Shown here in pieces: positions 8,127 through 16,180 of a stretch of 17,699 nt of DNA. A program made the position numbers and the translations under genes. The DNA is from Dunaliella salina (taxonomy: Eukaryota; Chlorophyta; Chlorophyceae; Chlamydomonadales; Dunaliellaceae). Each line of letters starts with the position of its first letter. The first letter of the stretch is position 1. The notes under the pieces were generated by a model. It did no database searches. It worked only from the letters and a program-made list of their open reading frames with translations, and was not told the DNA's origin. The stretch is from assembly GCA_002284615.2 (NCBI GenBank), contig MU069891.1, positions 90,855 through 108,553 on the forward strand, in the 5' to 3' direction.

Positions 8127-8377
8127 AAAGCAGAGTCTCTTCCGTGATAATCCGAGCTGGCTTGAGGGCTTACAATCCTGGTAAGGTGGTATCACGGAAG
8201 CAGTCAACAGCAGGGAAACAAAATGTAACCCTCTCCTTCAAACCTTGCACATTGAGGTACAGAATTGCACTTCTGCATCGATACAGGCTCAACCTGGTTG
8301 AACTCTGCTTCCAGCAGAAGGACTATCTGCCTCGCATGCAACCAACCACTACACTTTCCCAGGATGGTGACACCTGA
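8093..8377 (+). pseudogene. 94-codon frame overlapping the previous one, possible shifted continuation
   Basis: This frame is open from ATG at 8093 to TGA at 8375-8377, in a different phase from the TAG-broken frame ending at 8121. It is basic and contains SVIIRAGLRAYNPGKVVSRK. No domain is recognised. It may be the continuation after a one- or two-base shift near 8120, or simply a chance frame. 8378-8879 beyond it has an AT-rich stretch near 8680-8720 and no gene I can support. Confidence 0.2.
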
Positions 8378-8879
8378 CATTTACAGATGGCAGTGTCATA
8401 GCCTTCCAAAGTACGCAGCAGGCAGGAGTATCTCTTTTCATCCTGGAAAGCATATTTTTCTTTAAAACAATCACCTGCAAAAAAAATCCGAAGGGCCATG
8501 GCTCCACTTAAACGATTAACAGGGCAAAGTTAGCTGTCGTCTTTGCAGCCCTGCCCCAAGGGCACGCTTCAGTTCTTTCAAAGAAAAATGAAAAAACTAT
8601 CAGAGGGGGTTAACTGGCCAATTTGCCAGACATGCTCTTCCTTGCATTTCTCTCCCAAATTTAACCATGCCAACCATTATTATTGATAAAATTATTACAT
8701 TTTACAAAAAATTACAGAAATTGGAGGACTCCAAATCACTCTCCTGGCCTCAGATCACCCTGAAATGGCCCACAGCTCCACCCTAGGACCATTTTTCACT
8801 CCCAAAATTTCATATTTAAGACACTCACATGAACTACTAACATCCTGCATATTCAAAAATAGGAATGGAGGAGGTCCAA

Positions 8880-9160
8880 AAATGACCTTTTTGGCACCCC
8901 TAGTGCTGGATTTTCTCTAAGGGAAATGGCTGAAATTCTGTATCTGACCACCCACTGGGTTTTCACTCCATCTTTTTGCAATGATATTCTTTTGGTACAA
9001 GGACCTCAAGTCACTTAATATCACCCAATTTGGTGCAGTAGAAATACACTTCAGTGTTACAGACAGCTACCAGAGCATACCAAGCTTCAATCTACCAATT
9101 AACGGGAGATATACGCAAGGAGCATGCCAAAAACACCTGATTTTGGGCCTCAGATAGCCT
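8880..9160 (-). repeat. Family 2 repeat copy R3, inverted and internally deleted
   Basis: Read on the minus strand it begins GAGGCCCAAAATCAGGTG then GGCATGCTCCTTGC, matching 16449-16490. It then jumps to CTGCACCAAATT, AGTGACTTGAGGTCCTTGTA and CCAAAAGAATATCATTGC, matching 17345-17403, ending with CCATTTCCCTTAG versus ATTTTCCCTCAGG. It therefore has both ends of the roughly 1-kb copy at 16449-17480 but lacks most of the middle, the usual form of an internally deleted non-autonomous DNA element. Its left end on the minus strand lies next to the family 1 element at 9164. Confidence 0.6.
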
Positions 9161-9163
9161 CCT

Positions 9164-9788
9164 CTGAAAAACTATGAAGAGAAGATCTCCCTACATCATT
9201 TAAGGAGACACATTGGCTCTTAAAGAGCAGTGAGTCCCCTCCACCACGAAGTATGAGCAAAAACAGGCTAACGGGGATCTGGAGGGTTACTAGAAGCACA
9301 TGGCTCAATAACCTGGCTGTGGGAAGTACTCTTGCTTTCGATGTCTCGACGTGTGGAAACAAGTTTGAGGGCATATTGAATAGAATGCGCACAAAGTTGT
9401 TGGGCAACCTTAGTGGCACGTTGGTGATCCAGCCCTGGTTGCTTGAATTGCTTCAGGGTATGCTCAGTGTAAATAGTTCCATCAACACCCAGGAGCAAAT
9501 GATGAATAGTGACAGCTTTGGCCCTTATAAGCTTACTAAGGTCTGCATGCTGCTTAGCTGCATTCGACTGATGCTCTGGCCTTATGTCTTCACAGAACTT
9601 TATGTCTGTTTCTTTAAGTCTCAACAACAAGGTCAGGCGCAAACTACTGCCAGTAACCCTTCTTATCCTCACTGACTTCTTTTCTCGTTTTCTCTTGGTG
9701 AAAGGGATACATGGTGTCTTGGCCCTAGGTATCCTCTTTTCCTTGATTGATGTGGGGAGTGTTTTCACTGCCTGCGTAGTTTTCTTTC
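9164..9788. mobile_element. Fold-back family 1 element, copy E
   Basis: The two ends are related in inverted orientation. The left has GAAAAACTATGAAGAG, CTCCCTACATCATTTAAGG and GGGGATCTGGAGGGTTACTA (9272-9291). The right, read on the minus strand, has GAAAACTACGCAGGCAGTG, CTCCCCACATCAATCAAGG and GGATAAGAAGGGTTACTG. Arms are about 130 bp. The right arm is very close to the start of the copy at 12022, including TATCCC.TTCACCAAGAGAAA. Between the arms lies the minus-strand frame. No flanking target duplication was found. The inverted arms could reflect a true long-terminal-inverted-repeat element or two copies that landed head to head. Confidence 0.65.
9268..9768 (-). pseudogene. Family 1 minus-strand reading frame, copy E (longest)
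   Basis: A 166-codon frame starting at ATG inside the right arm. Residues 1-45 come from the arm and are very basic (FTKRKREKKSVRIRR), so the start may be fortuitous. From about residue 55 on, KFCEDIRPEHQ, LLLGVDGTIYTEHTLKQ, GLDHQRATKVAQQLCAHS, YALKLVSTRRDIE and NPPDP match the frames at 587-1000 and 12143-12448 in order. Conservation as protein, not only as DNA, points to past coding. No known catalytic motif or zinc finger is seen. Either an element protein of unknown type or a fragment of a longer protein whose N-terminal part is seen only at 12402-12629. Confidence 0.5.
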
Positions 9789-9831
9789 CATTTCGTTTCT
9801 TATCAGTTCCTTACACTTTTACATAGTCAAA

Positions 9832-10074
9832 TCACATGGTATGGTATCCTCGGCGATGAAAGCACTGATGCACTTGCTGTTCAATCAGCAAAATTGCTTG
9901 ATGAAACTGGCACCTCACTGAACCAGGCAGAAAGCCATTCCTTCCATACTCATTGGCTATGCTGCACCATTTAAAGAACCTGTCCTCCATATTGAGAATG
10001 TGGGTTTTTATGTGGTGGCAGTGATACATGGTCATAGCAGTGTGTGAATTCCATTGCCTGCCACACTGAGGCAT
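9832..10074 (-). pseudogene. Reverse-transcriptase-like remnant
   Basis: An 80-codon minus-strand frame contains NMEDRFFKWCSIANEYGRNG, followed by FLPGSVRCQFHQAILLIEQQ. The order (R).(F/W) ... N-G-F-L-P-G-(R/S) ... H/D-Q-x-I-x-L-x-E resembles the early blocks of non-LTR reverse transcriptases (the QxGFxPGRSTxDQ region), with the GR of that motif changed to GS. The catalytic blocks that should follow are missing, because the frame stops at 9832 just before the family 1 element at 9164-9788. That element may have landed in the retroelement. It may belong to the same group as the zinc-finger remnant at 3325-3650. Confidence 0.45.
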
Positions 10075-10830
10075 GCTTACTCTCCTATGCTCTCATTGCC
10101 ACCTCCCTGATAGCCACGCTGCTGCTCCATTCCTGCTCTCTCCCCAGGGCTTGCTTGGCCTCAGGCCATCACTCCTTTACACATGGAAGGTTGAGATGTC
10201 CTCCTACATCACATCCAGATGGCACTTGCATCCTACAAGTTCAGTAGGAATTCTCAACATAGAGGTCCAGGAAAGTCATCGGCCAAAATTCCAGTAACAA
10301 ACTAACTAAATGGTCACCAAAGTGAAATGAATGCATGACCATATGAGCATGCCAAATCTGACTCTAACTCATATTGAATACAGTTCCAATCTCCAAAACA
10401 CCAACAATTAAGCGGTGCATGTCTGCTTGGGGAGCATGAGCCCGGCGGCTATGCCGCATTGTGCGCACGTGTCAAGTACCTGGGCCTAGGGTTCCCGGCA
10501 TACTCAGCATAAATTAACACTATCAAGCACTCAGCATTTGTGGTGTAGCAATAAGCAAAGGAGACTTTTGACCTTACATTGCCACTGTGGGTGCATGCAG
10601 TACAGGAAGGCTATGCTCCTAGAGACAGAAATCCGTGATGTTGTCCAACAAAAGCCCTGATGGCATTTTAGTTCTTTACAACTCCCCTTGCAGGCAGGGA
10701 CTCCACCTAACACCCAAAATACGTGAAATTGTGCTCAGACACTAAGCCTGAACAACTCCTGACTGCACGAAATCAACTTTAAAAAAAACTATTGAGAACT
10801 CGTGATCAAAACCAGTGGGGGCACAGATGA

Positions 10831-12023
10831 GACTCTCTCCCTCCACTAACCCCCCGCCCACTCTTTCCCGACGCTGATTGCCTGTATCACAAACCCCTCC
10901 TTAGTCTGGACGTCCAAGGACTCCATGACCTTACAACCAATAGCGGAACCCACATAATCAGTGTGGCGCAACTCAAGAACAAGCATTCAAAAATTACCAA
11001 AAAAGGAAAACAGCCCTAAACAGACTGGCAGCCTTAGTCAAACTACCTCCCGATGTAGAGTTGACCCAGGACATCATACATAATATTCTTGAAGTTAAAA
11101 ATACTGCAGCTAACACCCTCCCCAGGTACCGCCAAATCAACAACAGCCACATAAGCGAGCTGGTAGACACACACTTCAACAATGCACCTCCAAACTCACC
11201 ATGCCCAAGAACTATCCCCCTAACTGCACACACAACACAACCAGTGCCCCCAACACAACCCCGCTCCAGGACTAACTACACACACCCGCTTACAGGCCGC
11301 CGCATCAATCTGACAAATAATTCAATCACTGCCCCCATCCAAAACCCTAACAAAGCAACACAGAATCAAGAGGCCAATCCAGCAGAAATAAATACCAATC
11401 GGTCCACCACCTCCTTCAACACAAAAGAGACAACCTCCCTGAGCACCACCTCCCTAAAAACTGCCCCCTTTAACATCACTTCCCAGAGCACCAATTCTCT
11501 GACCACCACTTCTCACAACACACAAGGGACCTCCACACCTTCAGAAGAGGCCAGCACGAACCCTGGAAACACTCAGGATACCACACAATAGAACGTACAA
11601 GGAACCACAACCCAAAGGAGCCCCAACAACGCTGACAATAATCCTCAGGGAGCCGCCAACGAACATGATGTGCCCCCCACCCAAGCTGTACCACTGAAGA
11701 CACTATCTCAAAGTACCATTAATCCAACAGAAGAACCACCTAGCAAAAGGACTCGATCTAAAAGCAAACAAACAGCCAGTGTAACCACAAGAGCAACCTC
11801 CTTAGTACAAAACACAACTCAAAACTACTTACTGCTCCCCACTCAGGAAATTCAACAAGGAACCACGGAGATCCCATACTCTGCTACCACACCCACGCAA
11901 GCACGCGGTATAACACCAATAATACCCCTTTGCACCCAGGAAAGTCCTTTAACCACCACCTCCATCAGGAAAAGAGCAACCTTTACCACTTTACACTCCC
12001 CACTACCTCAAATGCGTATTTGA
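10831..12023 (+). pseudogene. Degraded gene with Thr/Ser/Asn/Gln-rich tail
   Basis: Frame 1 (10831-11016) reads PLFPDADCLYHKPLLSLDVQ then GLHDLTTNSGTHIISVAQLK; a TGA at 10828 bounds it. After a phase change near 10985-11010, in an A-rich stretch, a second frame reads TALNRLAALVKLPPDVELTQ and continues to 11589, where TAG interrupts. The same frame then runs on to TGA at 12021-12023. Together about 395 codons. The first third is ordinary globular-looking sequence; from about 11200 it is low-complexity Thr/Asn/Ser/Pro/Gln, with a basic patch SKRTRSKSK near 11735-11765. No domain is recognised. The end coincides with the start of the family 1 element at 12022. A retroelement ORF1/gag-like protein is possible but not shown. 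Confidence 0.45.
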
Positions 12024-12142
12024 AAAGAAAAGAAAAATTACGCAGGCAGTGAAATCACTCCCCACATCAATTGAGGAAAAGGGGATATCCAGTACCAAGG
12101 CACCGTATATCCCCTTCACCAAGAGAAAGCGGAAGAAAGAAG

Positions 12143-12448
12143 TCAGTGGGGATCAGGTGGGTTACTAGCAGTATCCCGTGCCTGACCTTGTTGAGAGTTG
12201 AAAAAGGCTTTCTCAAGAGCAGGTCTGGTGCTGGAAAGTTTATAAGCGTACAGGACAGAATGAGCATGAAGCTTCCAGACAAGCTTGGTGGCCTTGAAAG
12301 TGTCAAGACCAAGCTCCTTAAGAGGCTCCAATGTGTGCGGGGTGTAGATGACTTCTCTTCCACCTAGCAGGATAGTGTGGAGGGTAACTTGAGCTGAAGC
12401 TCTAGAAAGTAGGCCATCGCTGACTGCCAGTGGTGGGTCTTTCCTCAA
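12143..12448 (-). pseudogene. Family 1 minus-strand reading frame, copy F
   Basis: A 101-codon frame with TLHTILLGGREVIYTPHTLE, LGLDTFKATKLVWKLHAHS, YAYKLSSTRPALE and terminal NPPDPH, matching in order the frames at 9268-9768 and 587-1000. The part equivalent to CEDIRP is not present in this phase. The frame at 12402-12629 overlaps its start in another phase and probably represents the upstream part, so the copy is frame-shifted around 12400-12450. Function unknown. Confidence 0.5.
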
Positions 12449-12629
12449 TGCACACTAGTTGTGTCCAGCGCAGACTTCTACTTTTACTAGGGAGGGTCAT
12501 ACTTGTTGAATTTTCAGGGATCTGGAGAACCTTTAAAGCAAGATGATCTGCACTGCCTATGTCCATGAAGACAAGCCCTTCCTCAAGTTGGCCTCTGCAG
12601 ACGCCTTTGAGAAGGATTCTGCCCGCCAA
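12402..12629 (-). pseudogene. Probable upstream part of the copy F frame, shifted
   Basis: This 75-codon minus-strand frame includes LLKGVCRGQLEEGLVFMDIG and SADHLALKVLQIPENS, which read like ordinary protein. It lies directly upstream of, and in a different phase from, the frame at 12143-12448. If joined by a single shift, the family 1 protein would be at least about 150 residues. No homologous stretch is visible in copies A and E, so this link is an inference from position only. Confidence 0.3.
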
Positions 12630-12990
12630 AAGAAAAAAAGGAGAAGACTATGCAAGCCAGGTCTGGCTGCGTGCATGAGGCAATCTTCCCTTCCTAGCAA
12701 GCTAGCCAGGGCCTCACCACTGGGGCTCCCAGGCCTAGACTACTTTTATTCTATTTTTTTTCAAAAATTTCGGCCCCCCTGACACGTGTACACGCAGTCT
12801 GTTAATCACAATGCTTCTTCTCTTACTTGCCAAAACCTTGAGGTGTTGCCCTCCTTTTCATGGGTGCGATCAGTTGGCCTGCAGGCACAATATTGCTTTT
12901 TTGTGTTGTTTTGCTGCATTGTCACGAACTGGTCCAATGTTTTTGTGATATTTATTGCATTCCATTCTTATTCGGACAAGTGCAGCTAAC

Positions 12991-12993
<3 letters not shown>

Positions 12994-13048
<55 letters not shown>

Positions 13049-13049
13049 N

Positions 13050-13111
<62 letters not shown>
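12994..13111. repeat. (CT)n microsatellite with embedded N
   Basis: About 58 CT units with one N at 13049. The N marks a gap or an unresolved length, so the real array may be longer or shorter. The phase changes across the N (CTCTCnTCTC). Confidence 0.97.
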
Positions 13112-13113
<2 letters not shown>

Positions 13114-13220
13114 CTGGTTACAGGCCTCTGTGTTTCCGCTTAGCTGCCCTTGTAGGCAAATACAGAAACGTAACCTTAGGCAGAACCTACGATTATCTCG
13201 ATATTCTGTGTAGCAACATT

Positions 13221-13248
13221 ACAACAACAACAACAACAACAACAACAA
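13221..13248. repeat. (CAA)9 microsatellite
   Basis: Nine units of CAA/ACA, the same motif as at 1-95. From 13249 to 13554 the only structure noted is a perfect 14-bp palindrome TGGCTGATCAGCCA at 13402-13415. Confidence 0.95.
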
Positions 13249-13554
13249 TTTGCTAACTTGGAGTTCCCCTCTTTATTTGAAGCCTAGCAGTCATGCGTTT
13301 TGATGATTCTTGTAACCTTGAAACTCGGACAAAAACTTTTAAGATACCTGTCTTGTTTACTTATTGCTGATCTTGATGGCTGGTTCAGAATGTTTCACCA
13401 ATGGCTGATCAGCCAGAGGTTCGAGCTAGGTTAACCGTCGTAAACCCTTGTAAACCAACCAACGGACTAAGCCATGAGCCAATGAGAGAAAAATTCTTAG
13501 GGTTTGAGTTGTCAGCCATGTGCCTGTGGGCTTGGACTCCCCCCCCCTACGCTA

Positions 13555-13626
13555 TAAAGGGTAGCATAATTGGTAGTGTGTTGGTCTCCTAACCAAATAA
13601 TAGAGGTTCGAATCCTCTGCTTTCTG
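13555..13626 (+). tRNA. Degenerate tRNA-Arg(CCU)-like sequence
   Basis: The D arm GCAT-AATTGGTA-GTGT, a TTGGT anticodon arm and a perfect T arm AGAGG-TTCGAAT-CCTCT are in correct order and spacing. The anticodon by position after T33 is CCU (13588-13590). The anticodon loop is one base short if the TTGGT/ACCAA stem is to pair fully (6 instead of 7 bases). The acceptor stem pairs at only about four of seven positions (AAGG against CTTT-like). It is followed by only three T, not a Pol III stop. Read as a decayed or organelle-type tRNA, 21 bases upstream of the tRNA-Gln gene on the same strand. Confidence 0.5.
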
Positions 13627-13647
13627 TTTAATCTAATTCTCAATAAA

Positions 13648-13721
13648 TGAGGATTAGGCAAGCCTGGTAAGCCAGCAGACTTTGAATCTGCCATGCATAC
13701 GTTCGAATCGTATATCCTCAG
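13648..13721 (+). tRNA. trnQ(uug): tRNA-Gln(UUG), full cloverleaf, organelle-like
   Basis: The acceptor stem TGAGGAT pairs perfectly with ATCCTCA (13714-13720) and the discriminator base is G. The D arm is GGC-AAGCCTGGTAA-GCC. The anticodon stem GCAGA/TCTGC pairs perfectly around loop CTTTGAA, so the anticodon is UUG at 13682-13684. The variable loop is CATGC, and the T stem ATACG/CGTAT pairs perfectly around TTCGAAT. CATGC followed by a TTCGAAT T loop resembles bacterial-type and plant mitochondrial tRNA-Gln. There is no T run downstream (GTAAACATACGG follows), unlike a nuclear Pol III gene. With the tRNA-Arg-like neighbour this fits an inserted piece of mitochondrial DNA. The intact fold suggests either a recent transfer or retained function. 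Confidence 0.85.
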
Positions 13722-14044
13722 TAAACATACGGACGGGTATACGATTAAATGTCCATATGCCATACACAGCACCTAATACTTGTGAAATACAGAAGATAAA
13801 AGCATACAAAGAATGAACAGCAAATAGAGATACTAAACAAAATACGTACTAAAATTACGCTGCCTTGCTAGCAATATCGTGGCGCTCATTGACCATGTTT
13901 GACATGATGGAATGTTGCATCCTGAGAGGAAATGTAGGGCATTGCTTTCAGAAATAGGCACTCTCCACCTCCCCACAGAGGGTGCCTTGTGGGTTGGTGG
14001 AAACTGAATGTGTACTGCATGATTTTGATTGAAGAGGGTCTCCA

Positions 14045-14225
14045 TGAAAAAAGAAAGATTTAGAATTTACGCTTGTCCTTAGGCCGCGTCCATTGAGGAA
14101 AGAGCCTCCCAATGACTCCCACCGACAGAGGGCAGGCATCTTTTTCCGCCCCGGCTACAAGGACTCAAACCGGGGACCTCCTCCTTGCCCAACGCCCTCT
14201 TTGCCTTTTGACCCATGCATTTGTC
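14045..14225 (-). mobile_element. tRNA-derived SINE-like unit
   Basis: Read on the minus strand, AGGCAAAGAGG (14196-14206) fits the Pol III A box (TRGCNNAGNGG) except its first base, and GGTTTGAGTCC (14161-14171) fits the B box. They start 35 bases apart. A body with GATGCCTGCCCTCTG, GGTGGGAGTCATTGGGAGGC and CAATGGACGCGGCC follows, and the unit ends in a pyrimidine-rich TTTCTTTTTT (about 14047-14056). This head-body-tail plan is typical of SINEs. No cloverleaf can be folded well from the head, and no target duplication was found. Whether other copies exist cannot be judged from this window. Confidence 0.55.
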
Positions 14226-14837
14226 AAACATGTTCTCATCCATTTTGAACGGAAATGATGGCACAGCCCAAAAGGCATCGCAGACCTTTCTACGGACAAT
14301 AGGGAGCAGCAGTCATGCATCATGACTGATGGCTTTCTTTGCTCGCAACCCTGTAACCCTCTTGGAGCGGCTAATCTTGAAAACCTTGTGAGTCCCGTAG
14401 GAGTGGTTCACAGGCAAGGAAGATACCCAAATAAAAAGCAAGTACAAAGAAAATTACAGAATGCATTTTGCCACCTGTTTTTGGTCTTAAATGTCCTCGC
14501 AACATGGGAAACATAGAAGTGCACTAAAGCCCCCCAAAAAACTGCCAACCTATTGCAGAGCCGCATTAGGCGAGAACTCAGAGAGTATGCTGACAAATTG
14601 AATCAAATTATATATTGCAGACACCTGCTAATGTTCCCCAATAGGAGAACGCAAGCAAAATGTCAACGAAGAAGGTTACAAGGTTACAAGGAAAAGGAGA
14701 CCTACAATCAGATCGACTGACTGCTAGCCTGTTCATGTAAAAGGAGGAGTTCATGAAGATTGTAACCTCGTAGCCTTATAACAAAAAGAATACACTTTTG
14801 CTGACTTGGCAGCACTGCGCACCACGCTGAAGTGCAC

Positions 14838-14959
14838 AGGCGCTTCATACAACCAAGTGCTTTTGTGCACTCCTGAGGATACTACATGAAACACACTGAG
14901 GCGTTTCATACAACCAAGTGCTTTTGTGCACTCCTGAGGATACTACATGAAACACACTG
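14838..14959. repeat. 61-bp tandem duplication
   Basis: The unit starting AGGCGCTTCATACAACCAAG (14838-14898) is followed at once by a second copy (14899-14959) differing by one C/T. The near identity indicates a recent duplication. From 14226 to 14837 I see no gene; a loose inverted pair of GGTTACAAGG-type motifs flanks about 14670-14780 but is too imperfect to call. Confidence 0.95.
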
Positions 14960-15674
14960 ATGCAGTTTAAGGTGCGAGAATCTTCCCAGGAGGCATACCC
15001 TTTGATCAGGACACCAAAAGACGGAGGAATGGTCCATTCACTCAGCCCTATGGACACCCGCATTTTGACAGATCAGAGCGCATTTCAAAAATCTTTCGGC
15101 ACACTCCTCCCACATTCCACTTCTTGATCACCGCATAAGGATGCCGTGGCGTCTTGCTGGCACCTTTCTGCCTCAGCTAGGCCGCCCATGTTGGTAGGCA
15201 CAGCTACGTGACCCCTTCCTTTCCTTTACACAGTGCCTGCCTTGCCGAAGGGCACCGCTGCATGTGGTCCCAACAAGAAGTAAATACACTATGGATACAC
15301 CGTCTGACGACGCCGAATCGCCATGCCAGCAAGCCCAAGCATCCTCTGGCATCTTGCAGGCTAGCCACACATGCCTTTTATTTCCTCAGCTAAGCTGCCC
15401 CCACAGGCGGGAACAGCTATGCGACCCTTTTGGCCACGCATGCGCCCTGCCATGGACGCAGCCCCGACAAGCAGGGCCACATCCGTGGCGACACATTTAC
15501 ACCCTCATGTCAGCATCTTGATACTCGTGGGCTCAGCCGCACTTCTGGGCTCTGCCGCATGCAGCTGCAACAAGTGGAGCTACAGCCATCGCCTCACGCT
15601 CGTGTGCTCAGCCGCACTTAAGGCTGCGCCTCATGCAGCTTCCAAAAGTGGAGCCCCTGTCATGTCCCCTAGGA

Positions 15675-15775
15675 GGCTGGCTGACAACCCTCCAAATCCC
15701 CATGAGCCCAGTTCCTGGCTCTCACCTAGGCTAGCAGGGTCTAGTGTAGATTTAAGGCCCTTGCCAGCTCATTAG
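15675..15775 (-). repeat. Family 1 right-arm fragment, copy G, inverted
   Basis: On the plus strand ACAACCCTCCAAATCCCCATG, TTCCTGGCTCTCACCTAGGC, TAGC and GTCTAGTGTAGATT occur in the same order as in copy D at 3723-3810 (GCAACCCTCCAGATCCCCAT and so on). The A/G-rich terminus is missing, so the copy is truncated near 15775. Confidence 0.75.
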
Positions 15776-15984
15776 TAAGTGAAGAACTAACCTAATGAAC
15801 AGGGCCTGTGGCCAGTACAGACTTGTTCTTTTTCACGGCCTCGTGCTTGTAAACTCAGCTGCATCCATGATAATCCCGGCCGCAAGCCCAGCTGTATGAC
15901 TTTCCTTATCATAGCCTCATGCTCGTGCCCAGCTGCATCCGTGAGCCTCACGTTCGTGGACTCAGTAGCATCCATGATAAGCCA

Positions 15985-16180
15985 AGCTGCATGATGCCCC
16001 ATTGCGTAAAACCAATTGCCCCTACATGATGCCCCACTGCCTGAAGTCAAGCACCTGGCTGTGTGACCCCCCCACTGCATGAAACCTAAGTGCACAGCTG
16101 CACGACGCCCCACGGCGTGAAGCCAATTGCCCCTACATGACACCCCACCGCCTGACGTCATGTGCCTGGCTGCATGAGGC
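15985..16180. repeat. 111-bp tandem repeat, about 1.8 copies
   Basis: AGCTGCATGATGCCCCATTG at 15985 and AGCTGCACGACGCCCCACGG at 16096 each start a unit, followed by CCAATTGCCCCTACATGA, CCCCAC(T/C)GCCTGA and CCTGGCTG. The two differ at a modest number of positions, mostly C/T or A/G changes at CG/TG or CA sites, as expected from deamination. Each unit itself contains two related half-repeats of the GCCCCAC..CTGA type. Confidence 0.8.

Larger units (their letters stand above)
12022..12760 (+). mobile_element. Family 1 element, copy F (most complete arrangement)
   Basis: The left arm starts (GAAAA)n then TTACGCAGGCAGTGAAATC, CTCCCCACATCAATTGAGG, CACCAAGAGAAAG and the core GGGGATCAGGTGGGTTACTA (12149-12168). 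A central part with minus-strand coding follows. The right arm (about 12625-12760) opens with an A/G-rich run and has CTATGCAAGCCAGGTCTG, GGCAAT..TTCCTAGCAAGCTAGCCAGGG and CCTCACCACTGGGG, as in copies B, C and D. This copy shows that the full plan is left arm, minus-strand frame, right arm, of which B and C are shortened forms. 10075-10830 and 12761-12993 nearby hold nothing I recognise. Confidence 0.7.
13550..13740 (+). other. Probable organelle-derived segment (NUMT) with two tRNAs
   Basis: Two same-strand tRNA sequences 21 bases apart, with an AT-rich spacer and no Pol III terminator, are typical of organelle tRNA clusters. The rest of the window is nuclear-type repeats. Boundaries are not visible; the segment could extend either way. 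From 13741 to 14044 no other feature is recognised. Confidence 0.5.

Noticed and set aside
12860..13213. A 117-codon frame made largely of Ser-Leu repeats.
   Set aside because: It is translation of the (CT)n microsatellite across an N.
13549..13560. TATAAAG just before the tRNA-Arg-like sequence as a TATA box.
   Set aside because: It overlaps the position of the tRNA acceptor stem and no gene follows that could use it.
14670..14785. Possible terminal inverted repeats, GGTTACAAGGTTACAAGG against a GGCTACGAGGTTACAATC-like inverse.
   Set aside because: Too many mismatches and no flanking duplication.
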